A stretch of 64,000 bases of DNA from NCBI GenBank assembly GCA_910589485.1, contig CAJUSW010000002.1, positions 372,001 through 436,000 of the forward strand, in the 5' to 3' direction. The notes under the pieces were generated by a model. That model was not told the DNA's origin. It saw only the letters and a list, made by a program, of their open reading frames with translations, and did no database searches. Numbering within the stretch: the first letter of the stretch is position 1; each line of letters opens with the position of its first letter. The position numbers were made by a program, and so were the translations under genes. Source of the stretch: an uncultured Duncaniella sp. (lineage in GTDB: Bacteria; Bacteroidota; Bacteroidia; Bacteroidales; Muribaculaceae). This document shows positions 42,299 to 49,896 of the stretch, piece after piece.

Positions 42299-43481
42299 AA
42301 CCAAGCTGCGCTTGCTTATCCCGGCGGGGGGCGAGGTAGAGGCGGAGCAGGAGGGCGGTGACGAAATAGAGTCCCACGAGTGCCCACAGGCTCCAGTAGT
42401 AGCGGGCTACGTCGGGGAGGGTAGCGCCATTGCTGTTGATGCGTATGAAGCCCTCAACGCCCCAGGTGGCCGGAATGAAGTCGGACACCATGATCCAGAA
42501 TTTGCTGAACGCGTAGCGCGGCCATGTGAGGCCCGAGAGGAACAGGAACACGAGCGAAGTGAACACCACCACAAGTAGAGAAGTCTCCCTCTCTCTCACG
42601 AATACCTGGATGGTCTGGCCAAGGAAAGTGGTGGCAAGCAACATCACGAACACAAACGGCATGTAGTCCCTCACATTGCCCACATGAGGCAGGGCGAACA
42701 TCTCGGGCACTATGTGGAGTATATAGTAGCTCATGGGGATATATATCATCATGTAGCAGAGGCTCTTGCCAAGCAGGGTGGCCACGGGGCCGGCCTCGTA
42801 CTCATACGGGTCGCGTCCGCGGTTGCGCCGGCGACGGTCGGCGGCCGTTCCGGCTATCATGGTGATGCCAAGGAGCATACTCTGCTGAAGTATCAGCACC
42901 ACAATGCCCGGCATGATGAATGAGGCAAATCCTTGGGTGGGGTCGCCCATGCACACGGGGCGGGTATCGACCGGCAGACCGTTGACCTGGGTGACAAGCC
43001 CTCCGCCAAGAGTGGCCACACGCTCGGCCGTGAGTTTGGACACCTCGTGCATCTGCACGTCGGTGAGGGCAAACAGATACTGGCGGAAGCGGATGAGGAG
43101 CGACATGTCGTTGTAGAACGATATCACAGCCTGTTCGCCACGTCCCACTTTTTGGGCATAGTCGGCCGGTATCTCAATGATGCCGTAACACTTCTTCTCG
43201 CCCCATGCCCTGCGGGCCTCGGGCATATCGGAGGCATAGCCCACGATGTCGATTCCCTGGGTGGCATCGAGTGTGCGCACCAGTTCGCGGCTCTCGGCAG
43301 TGCGTGAGTGATCCACCACCACGGTGGCGATCTCCTTCACCACCTCGGGGTTGTATATGAGGGTGTAGACGATGGGGTAGCCTATGGGGAGGCCGAAGAA
43401 GAACAGCAGCACACCCACGTCGGTGAACACTAACCATGTCTCCCTACGCCATACACGAAACAGACTGAGAAACCATTTCAT
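42276..43481 (-). CDS. ABC-2-type exporter permease
   Basis: A 401-residue membrane protein with one N-terminal helix (VFTDVGVLLFFFGLPIGYPIVYTLIY), a large periplasmic domain (about residues 50-190) and five C-terminal helices including GNVRDYMPFVFVMLLATTFLGQTIQV and LFLSGLTWPRY, the ABC2_membrane_3 layout. It is the last gene of the TolC-HlyD-permease-permease operon (12-bp gap to the other permease). No ATP-binding subunit is encoded here, so it probably uses one from elsewhere. Confidence 0.9.
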   Translation of the reverse strand: MKWFLSLFRVWRRETWLVFTDVGVLLFFFGLPIGYPIVYTLIYNPEVVKEIATVVVDHSRTAESRELVRTLDATQGIDIVGYASDMPEARRAWGEKKCYGIIEIPADYAQKVGRGEQAVISFYNDMSLLIRFRQYLFALTDVQMHEVSKLTAERVATLGGGLVTQVNGLPVDTRPVCMGDPTQGFASFIMPGIVVLILQQSMLLGITMIAGTAADRRRRNRGRDPYEYEAGPVATLLGKSLCYMMIYIPMSYYILHIVPEMFALPHVGNVRDYMPFVFVMLLATTFLGQTIQVFVRERETSLLVVVFTSLVFLFLSGLTWPRYAFSKFWIMVSDFIPATWGVEGFIRINSNGATLPDVARYYWSLWALVGLYFVTALLLRLYLAPRRDKQAQLGYSIEDKV

Positions 43482-43493
43482 AACATTTGGAAT

Positions 43494-44645
43494 TTATGGT
43501 ACATATACCGGATGCAGGCAACGGCGGCGCAGACGGCGCAACCCCAGCAACGGCAGGAGCAGCATCACCAGCATGGCGATATAGTAGAAGCGTGAATAGT
43601 AAAGCGGCAACCCTCCGAGTGCCTGGTCGGCATAGATGAGGAAGTAGTAGCGTATGGGCATGATGTAGGCAAATATGCCTACGGCGCCATACATCTTGTC
43701 GACCGGGAACGAGAATCCGGCCACCGAGAAGCACAGGATGCCGATGAGGCTGCACAGACTCATCGAGAGCCTCAGGTTGGGCACAATCTCCACTATCACC
43801 AGAGCGAACGCCTGGCACGAGAGCACCAGAAGCACCATGGCGAGCACCATGTGCCATGCCGGGCAGTTGAGCGGGAAATGGAGATAGTTGAACATCACCG
43901 ACTGGATGGCCACGCCCACCGAGATGAACACCACGCTCTGGGGCAACAGTTTTCCAAGCAGAGCCTTCGACATGCTTCCGCCCGCTATCTCGAGCCAGCG
44001 GGGCGATGTGCCGGCCTTAAGCTCCTGACACACGGTGAATGTCGTCACCGTGAGCACGAGCAGGGCTATAAGTCCCGCCAGGAATGATTGCGAGAGATAG
44101 ATCGAATAGTTGGTCCACGGGTTGCCTATGGGGTGATTGTCGGTGCGCAACGGCATTATGAGGTTGCTTGCCAGATTGGAGTCCAATCCCACGCTCGACA
44201 GCGTGGTCTGCACGATACCGCCCGAGGTGGTCACCGCAATGGTCTTGAACCCCTTGTAGGAGAGCGATCCGGGCACGAAGATGGTCATGTTGGAGTAGAA
44301 CGACAGTGTGGGTGTGCGCCCGCTCAGAGCCTTCTCCTGAAATCCCTGGGGGATGTAGAAGAATCCGAATATCTCGCCTCCTCTCACACGGTCTATCGCC
44401 TTGTTGTAGCTCTCGATATCCTCGGTGATCTCGGTGAGTTCGCTCGCGTTGAGGGCGCGTCCTATGTTGCGCGACATCGAGGAATGGTCCATGTCCACCA
44501 TTCCCACGGGGATCTTGAGCGGCAACCCCTCGTGCATGAGATTGAGGAAAAAGAAGGCACAGAACGCCGGCACGATCACCATCATGAACAGATAGATCCT
44601 GCGCGAACAGAGTGTGGCTATGCCGTGTCGTAATGAGGGAAGCAT
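43494..44645 (-). CDS. ABC-2-type exporter permease
   Basis: A 383-residue membrane protein of the ABC2_membrane_3 type, with N-terminal helix (IYLFMMVIVPAFCAFFFLNLM), extracytoplasmic segment to about 180, and C-terminal helices (LAGLIALLVLTVTTFTVCQELKAG, VLAMVLLVLSCQAFALVIVE, LIGILCFSVAGFSFPVDKM). It is paralogous in layout to the next gene. The pair likely forms a heterodimeric membrane channel linked to the HlyD and TolC proteins upstream. Substrate is unknown; drug or lipid-like compounds are usual. Confidence 0.9.
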   Translation of the reverse strand: MLPSLRHGIATLCSRRIYLFMMVIVPAFCAFFFLNLMHEGLPLKIPVGMVDMDHSSMSRNIGRALNASELTEITEDIESYNKAIDRVRGGEIFGFFYIPQGFQEKALSGRTPTLSFYSNMTIFVPGSLSYKGFKTIAVTTSGGIVQTTLSSVGLDSNLASNLIMPLRTDNHPIGNPWTNYSIYLSQSFLAGLIALLVLTVTTFTVCQELKAGTSPRWLEIAGGSMSKALLGKLLPQSVVFISVGVAIQSVMFNYLHFPLNCPAWHMVLAMVLLVLSCQAFALVIVEIVPNLRLSMSLCSLIGILCFSVAGFSFPVDKMYGAVGIFAYIMPIRYYFLIYADQALGGLPLYYSRFYYIAMLVMLLLPLLGLRRLRRRCLHPVYVP

Positions 44646-44705
44646 TTCAGTTGGGGGATTATGGGTTATTTGTCCGGCTTGCCGTCAGGAGCCTGCCGGG
44701 AATTG

Positions 44706-45737
44706 CTATTTGTCGAAGTAGATCACCGTCATGCCGGGGCGCAGTTCGGGCAGATCCTCGAGCGGACGGGCCTTGATCTCGAAGGTCTTGCTGTCCCACT
44801 GGCCTGTAGACTTGGTGGCCTGCCATGTGGCATAGCTGCCCAGGTCGCGCGAATAGTATATCTTGGCTTTCACCTTCTTCTTGTCGAGAGCGGGTATCAT
44901 GATCTCGATCTCGCCACCCAAGGGCATATCCTTGAGCAGATCCTCACGCACATTGAAGGTCACCCACTTGTCGCTCGTCTTGAGGATGCTCATTATCGGA
45001 GCACCGAGCATCACCAGCTCGCTCTCCTCGGGGTATATCTGATCCACCTGCCCGTCACACGGAGCCATCAGGTACTGGTCCTCGAGAACGCTCTGCACCT
45101 CGGCCACACCACCCTTGGCCACATTCACCATGGCGGCGGCGCTCTCCTTGTCCTCCTTCTGTGCACCCTGCTTGGCCAGTTCATACTGGCTCTTGGCGGC
45201 GTCGCGTCCGGCTACGGCGGCATCGTAGGCTGCCTTGGCCTCATCGCGTTTCTGCTCCGACACTACCCCCTCATTGAAGAGGTTCTGCAGGCGGTCGTAA
45301 GTCTTTTTGGTAATTGTCACAGCTGCCTCGGCCTGGGTCACAAGGTCACGGGCGGCATTGATGATCTGTACGCGTGTGCCGGCATCGATCTTGCGGTCCT
45401 GGGTGCGGGCCACGGTCTCCATCCCCTCGGCCTGCATCAGCTTGGCCTCGGCGAGCGACGAGTGGATGTGCACCAGCGTGTCGCCGGCCTTCACCATGTC
45501 GCCCTCATGGACGTAGATATCCACCACTCGTCCGGGCAGTTTGCCCGACACGCGCACCGACGTGGCGTCGGCCTGCCCCTCCACTATATCGGCGGGCTTG
45601 TCGAGGAATACGAATCCTATTATTGACAGCACTATACATGCTACCACTACTACCGTGAGGGCCACGAGCAGGGCCTTGTTCTCTTTCTGTTCCGGAGAGG
45701 GGGTCGTCTGGCTGGTTGAAACGTTTGAGGTTGACAT
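44706..45737 (-). CDS. HlyD/EmrA-type periplasmic adaptor
   Basis: A 343-residue membrane-fusion protein with one N-terminal helix (LLVALTVVVVACIVLSIIGFVFL), a biotinyl-lipoyl-like part (VRVSGKLPGRVVDIYVHEGDMVKAGDTLV), a long coiled-coil hairpin (about residues 95-200), and a beta-barrel (GQVDQIYPEESELVMLGAPI). It bridges the inner-membrane permeases and TolC. It lies 39 bp downstream of the tolC-like gene and 60 bp upstream of the first permease. Confidence 0.93.
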   Translation of the reverse strand: MSTSNVSTSQTTPSPEQKENKALLVALTVVVVACIVLSIIGFVFLDKPADIVEGQADATSVRVSGKLPGRVVDIYVHEGDMVKAGDTLVHIHSSLAEAKLMQAEGMETVARTQDRKIDAGTRVQIINAARDLVTQAEAAVTITKKTYDRLQNLFNEGVVSEQKRDEAKAAYDAAVAGRDAAKSQYELAKQGAQKEDKESAAAMVNVAKGGVAEVQSVLEDQYLMAPCDGQVDQIYPEESELVMLGAPIMSILKTSDKWVTFNVREDLLKDMPLGGEIEIMIPALDKKKVKAKIYYSRDLGSYATWQATKSTGQWDSKTFEIKARPLEDLPELRPGMTVIYFDK

Positions 45738-45776
45738 GGCAATCTTATTGTTTTTTATTGGATATTTTCAGTTTGT

Positions 45777-47267
45777 TCACTTGTCGATGGTCACGGGGGC
45801 CTGGAGGGTGCCCATCACCTTGGAGAGATACACGTCACAGAGATATACGTCGATCTTGGCGTCGATATTCTCGCTGTGGGCCTTGAGCCACGCGGTCTGA
45901 GCCTCCATCACGTTGTCCACGGTCATCACGCCGTTGCGGAATCCCAGGTCGGCACATCTCAGGTTCTCATCGGCCTTGGAGAGATTTGTCTCGGTCATCT
46001 CGCGGGTTTTCAGGGCCTCCGAGGCCTTGTAGGTGGCCTGGCGCACCTGCAGGTCGATCAGTTCGCGGGCGTTGGCCAGCTCCCAGCGCATCGCCTCGGT
46101 CTGGGCCTTGGCGGCGCGGTGCTTGTTGTAGTTTCCGCCCCAGTGCCACAGTGGGATGGTGAGCATGGCGCCCACCGAGAACTGTCCGTTGAATTTCTTC
46201 TTGAAGCCGTCAAAGAGGTTGGGGTTGGAGAACGAGTAGGCTCCCACGAGAGCCAGATTGGGCATCATCGACGCGCGGGCCACATTGGCCTTCTGCTCAA
46301 ATATCTTCACGCCCAATTCGAGCGACCTCAGGTCGTCGCGGCGGTCATACACCTCCTGCATGTCTATCTGGCGGTCGTCGGCCAGAGCCGAGGGCATCAC
46401 CGAGAGGTCGTTGTCCTCGTCGGCCAGGCGGAAATCGCTGTTGATGGGCATTCCGCACACCTGGGCGAGTGCCATGCGCGAGAGCACCAGGCCGTTGTTC
46501 ACCTTGGTGAGGTCCACCTGGGCCGAGTTGAGCTTCACGTCCACCGTGAGCTGGTCACTGCGGGTGGCCACCCCCTCCTTTATCATGAGCGCCACGTTGT
46601 GGCTCAGGGTGTCGAGCAGGTTCACATAGCTCTCGGCCAGCTTCTGCTTGGCCTTGAGCGACACCACCTGCCAGTAGGCCGCATCCACGGCATATACCAC
46701 GTCGCGGGCCGCGCCGTTGAGCTTGCGCTTGGCCAGCTCCTCGGCATACCCCGTGATCTTGTTCATGGCCACGATCTTGCCCCCCATGAATATGGGCTGG
46801 GTGAGTGTCACGGCTCCGAAAAACACGTTGTGGATATCATACTCCAGCGCCTCCTTGGGCAGATAGGCCACCTGCTCGGGCACCGGCTGTCCGTTCACTA
46901 TGATAGGTTCGCCCGTCATGGGGTTCTTCACCATATTGAACTCATAGCCCTTGGTCTCCAGATTGAAGCTCTTGATCGGCAACAGCTGGTCGGAGTCAAA
47001 CATCGAGATCTGCTTCTGGTTGTACATATACCCTCCGGCAAAGTCGATGGCCGGCAGATAGGCGGCGAATGCCTCATCCTTCTGATAGCCGGCCGCACGC
47101 ACCTGTTCGGCCCCCTGGCGCAGGTTCTTGTTGTTGGAGAGGGCCAGATCGCGGCACTGTTCGAGCGTGAGGGTCGAGCCGTCGGCTACAACCGCATCGG
47201 TGCTCTGCGCCATGCACGGGAGCATGCCGCCTAATATTACGGATACTACTGAAAGTCGCAGTCTCAT
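45777..47267 (-). CDS. TolC-family outer-membrane efflux protein
   Basis: A 496-residue exported protein from the ATG at 47265-47267 (the frame extends 18 codons upstream). Signal peptide MRLRLSVVSVILGGMLPCMA; then TLEQCRDLALSNNKNLRQGAEQVRAAGYQ, the standard outer-membrane efflux repeat; long helices and a second repeat (LRSLELGVKIFEQKANVARASMMPNL). It forms the trimeric channel for the adaptor and permeases that follow. It is first in the operon and has a TATTTTTG-type -7 box at 47336-47343. Confidence 0.93.
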   Translation of the reverse strand: MRLRLSVVSVILGGMLPCMAQSTDAVVADGSTLTLEQCRDLALSNNKNLRQGAEQVRAAGYQKDEAFAAYLPAIDFAGGYMYNQKQISMFDSDQLLPIKSFNLETKGYEFNMVKNPMTGEPIIVNGQPVPEQVAYLPKEALEYDIHNVFFGAVTLTQPIFMGGKIVAMNKITGYAEELAKRKLNGAARDVVYAVDAAYWQVVSLKAKQKLAESYVNLLDTLSHNVALMIKEGVATRSDQLTVDVKLNSAQVDLTKVNNGLVLSRMALAQVCGMPINSDFRLADEDNDLSVMPSALADDRQIDMQEVYDRRDDLRSLELGVKIFEQKANVARASMMPNLALVGAYSFSNPNLFDGFKKKFNGQFSVGAMLTIPLWHWGGNYNKHRAAKAQTEAMRWELANARELIDLQVRQATYKASEALKTREMTETNLSKADENLRCADLGFRNGVMTVDNVMEAQTAWLKAHSENIDAKIDVYLCDVYLSKVMGTLQAPVTIDK

Positions 47268-47335
47268 TGTGGTGTGGGCTATAAATAGTTGAATAATGCG
47301 TGAACGTTGAGGGCACCCCATCGGAATACTCTCTG

Positions 47336-47343
47336 CAAAAATA
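47336..47343 (-). promoter_or_regulatory. -7 box of the TolC-HlyD-permease operon
   Basis: TATTTTTG on the minus strand, 68 bp before the tolC-like start codon. Confidence 0.4.
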
Positions 47344-47492
47344 ACTCCTTTTCGCTATAAAAAGTTTACATTTTATCACTTTTAATTGGAGTGGTTTCGC
47401 CCTCTTATTGGTCAGTTTTTCTTCTCGCGCTCCTATCCTATATATTATAATGTGAATATTGTCGATTTTTTTGCATAAAACTAAAAAATTTG

Positions 47493-47524
47493 TTTGCATA
47501 ACTATAAAATTAGTCATACCTTTG
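47493..47524 (+). promoter_or_regulatory. blaI-like promoter with overlapping dyad (probable BlaI operator)
   Basis: TTTG (47493-47496), 20 bp, TACCTTTG (47517-47524). Between them lies ACTATAAAATTAGT (47501-47514), an ACTA-N6-TAGT dyad reminiscent of MecI/BlaI operators, so autorepression is likely. Confidence 0.55.
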
Positions 47525-47589
47525 CCCGTGACAACTAATAAATACGTTGGAGGGTGCCCCGGCCCCTCCGTAACCTCAGCATCAAGTCT

Positions 47590-48015
47590 ATGAAACCAGG
47601 AAGAAAACCCTCAGAACTGCTCACCGAGAAAGAGATGGTGATCATGACCATGCTCTGGGACCACGGCCCCATGTTTGTCCGCGAGATGCTCGCACTATAT
47701 CCCGAGCCCAAGCCCCACGTCAACACCGTCTCCACCCTCGTGCGCATCCTCGAGGAGAAAGGGCGCGTGGCCCATGAGACCTTCGGCTCCACCCATCGCT
47801 ACTATGCCCTCACCGCCCGCGAGGAGATGCGCGACCGCTCACTCAGACAGGTGATTTCCAACTACTTCAACAATTCCTACAAGAGCGCCGTCTCCGCGCT
47901 GGTGCAGGAGGAGAAAATCTCCCTTGACGAGCTCAAGGAAATCATACGCATGGTCGAATCCTCCACCCCCGCCTCCGACGGGGAAAATAATCAACCCTCC
48001 GACCCGGAAAAATAA
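47590..48015 (+). CDS. BlaI/MecI/CopY-family repressor
   Basis: A 141-residue winged-helix repressor from the ATG at 47590. The N-terminal domain shows LTEKEMVIMTMLWDHGPMFVREM and PHVNTVSTLVRILEEKGRVAHE (recognition helix and wing), and the C-terminal dimerisation helix SLRQVISNYFNNSYKSAVSALVQEEKI. BlaI repressors are inactivated by cleavage through a partner M56 peptidase, which is encoded 10 bp downstream. An operator-like dyad overlaps its own promoter. Confidence 0.93.
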   Translation: MKPGRKPSELLTEKEMVIMTMLWDHGPMFVREMLALYPEPKPHVNTVSTLVRILEEKGRVAHETFGSTHRYYALTAREEMRDRSLRQVISNYFNNSYKSAVSALVQEEKISLDELKEIIRMVESSTPASDGENNQPSDPEK

Positions 48016-48025
48016 TCCGCCTCCG

Positions 48026-49777
48026 ATGTTCGCCTACTCTCTTTCCAGTTCCCTGCTCCTGGCCGTCATGTACATGGCCTACAAGTGGATGCTTGCCTCC
48101 GAGCGTCAGCACGCCTTCAACCGCGTCATCCTCTGGAGCATATATATCGTTGCCCTCACCGCCGTGCCCCTGGCCGGGGCCATCCCGTCACTGCTCCGGC
48201 CCGAGCCTCAGGAACTCATACCTCTGGTCGAGATCGACATGTCCGACCTCGCCGTCCTCCCTGTCGACGGGCTTTCCGGTCTCCCTGACCCCACCGGGCA
48301 CACCATTGGCCACACCATAGCCCGCATCCTCCTCATCACCTATCTTGTCGGAGTCATTGCCGTCACTCTCCATACCCTCATGGTGGCCCTGCGACTCGCC
48401 ATGATAGTGAGGCAGGGCGAGAGCCTCGTTATCGGAGGCCGTCGTGTGCGCCTCATCTCCTCCACCTCCATCGCCCCGTTCAGCGTCATGAACGTGATAG
48501 TCATGTCGCGGCGCGACTTTGCCGAGGCCGGCCCCATGATCCTTGCCCACGAGTGCTGTCACGTGCGTCTCCGCCACTGGATCGACCTGCTCATGGCCCA
48601 GCTTGTGGCCATATTCCAGTGGTACAACCCCGCCTCATGGCTCATGCGCGAGGAGATGAAAGCCGTCCACGAGTATCAGGCCGATGCCGGAGTTATAGCC
48701 TCGGGGGCCGATGTGAAGCAATATCAGATGTTATTGATAAAAAAGGCTGTTGGCGCGAGATTCCCGTCACTTGCCAACAGCCTGAATCACAGTAAACTTA
48801 AAAAACGTATCACTATGATGTACAATTCCAGGACATCGCGAGTGCGCCGTCTGCGCGCGCTCGCCATCATCCCCGCCTTGGGGACAGCCCTCTTCGTGAC
48901 CAATCTCCCCGCTGTGGCCGATGTGCTCGACACAGCCTCACGGGCCTCGCTGGTCATTCCTGACAGCAAAGTTACTCAAAATCCCGCTAATGAGCAACTT
49001 CCCGTCTCCGATCTTCCCGCCCCCGCTCAGGCCGACACTCCTGCCGCAGCCGCCGGTCCAGATTCCACCGTCGAGGTGGTCTCAGTCTCCACCATGCCCT
49101 CCAAGAATCTCGATGAGGTGACTGTGGTTGCTCATTCAGGCTGTGCCCCTACCAAACCCTCCACCCCCAAGACCGATAAGACCGAAAAGATCCGTGAGGC
49201 CACTCCCGCCACCACCTCGGGCGACCGCGTGTATGACGTGGTGGAGCACCGTCCCAAGTACAGCGGAGGCGAGGAAGCGCTCTTCCGCTACATTGCCGAG
49301 AATGTCCGTTATCCCGAGGATGCCCGTCGCGACAGCATCCAGGGGCGCGTAATACTCCGCTTCGTAGTCACCCCCGAGGGCAAGGTCTCCAATCCCACCA
49401 TCCTGCGTGGCGTGTCCCCCTCCATCGATGCCGAGGCCATCAGGGTCGTATCAGCCATCCCTGAGCGCTTCACCCCAGGCTCATTAAGGGGTGAACCCGT
49501 GTCGGTCTACTATCACCTCCCCATCGTGTTCAAACTCAATTCCGGCTCCAAGGCCCCCAAGACTGTCTCCGAGAAATCCTCTGACAAAAAGATGCCCGTC
49601 TACGTCAATGGCCGTCTCGTGGATGCCAATGACATCCAATGGAAATCTGAATTTGAATTTAACATCTCGGGCATGGAAGACAAGGCTATCAAAACCATTG
49701 AAGTCCTCAAGTCCAATAAAGAATTTCCCGACGGAGCCATCATGATTACCCTGAAGGACTCCAACTCCGCCGAATAA
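48026..49777 (+). CDS. BlaR1-like M56 peptidase with TonB C-terminal domain and plug-like tail
   Basis: A 583-residue protein from the ATG at 48026. Four membrane helices surround an M56 zinc-peptidase core: HECCH at 175-179 (HExxH), with Glu216 in AVHEYQAD as third ligand. After a Pro/Thr-rich periplasmic linker, residues about 405-500 are a TonB_C domain (FRYIAENVRYPEDARRDSIQGRVILRFVVTPEGKV), replacing the penicillin-sensor domain of BlaR1. The tail PVYVNGRLVDANDI, IKTIEVLKSNKEFPDGAIMITLK imitates the last strand motifs of a TonB-receptor plug (VLK...GAIxITxK). The BlaI gene precedes it by 10 bp and a TonB-receptor-like gene follows, so the three may form a closed regulatory-transport circuit. 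Mechanism is inferred. Confidence 0.88.
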   Translation: MFAYSLSSSLLLAVMYMAYKWMLASERQHAFNRVILWSIYIVALTAVPLAGAIPSLLRPEPQELIPLVEIDMSDLAVLPVDGLSGLPDPTGHTIGHTIARILLITYLVGVIAVTLHTLMVALRLAMIVRQGESLVIGGRRVRLISSTSIAPFSVMNVIVMSRRDFAEAGPMILAHECCHVRLRHWIDLLMAQLVAIFQWYNPASWLMREEMKAVHEYQADAGVIASGADVKQYQMLLIKKAVGARFPSLANSLNHSKLKKRITMMYNSRTSRVRRLRALAIIPALGTALFVTNLPAVADVLDTASRASLVIPDSKVTQNPANEQLPVSDLPAPAQADTPAAAAGPDSTVEVVSVSTMPSKNLDEVTVVAHSGCAPTKPSTPKTDKTEKIREATPATTSGDRVYDVVEHRPKYSGGEEALFRYIAENVRYPEDARRDSIQGRVILRFVVTPEGKVSNPTILRGVSPSIDAEAIRVVSAIPERFTPGSLRGEPVSVYYHLPIVFKLNSGSKAPKTVSEKSSDKKMPVYVNGRLVDANDIQWKSEFEFNISGMEDKAIKTIEVLKSNKEFPDGAIMITLKDSNSAE

Positions 49778-49783
49778 CGCTTT

Positions 49784-49816
49784 ATACACGTCCACTCTCC
49801 GTGGGTGGACGTGTAT
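49784..49816 (+). terminator. Perfect hairpin after the M56 gene
   Basis: ATACACGTCCAC (49784-49795) pairs with GTGGACGTGTAT (49805-49816), 9-nt loop. T-tract is weak, so read-through into the next gene is possible. Confidence 0.55.
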
Positions 49817-49896
49817 TATACCGTCGCCTGGGCAATATTTCATGCAACCCGGGCGTTACACTAACTAATACCATTAGATACACCTAAATCTAATAT

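Larger units (their letters stand above)
47268..47589. other. Divergent intergenic region between tolC-like and blaI-like genes
   Basis: 322 bp holding the tolC-like -7 box, the blaI-like promoter and a dyad ACTATAAAATTAGT inside that promoter. GTG at 47554 gives a longer BlaI frame but the ATG at 47590 is preferred. Confidence 0.5.
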
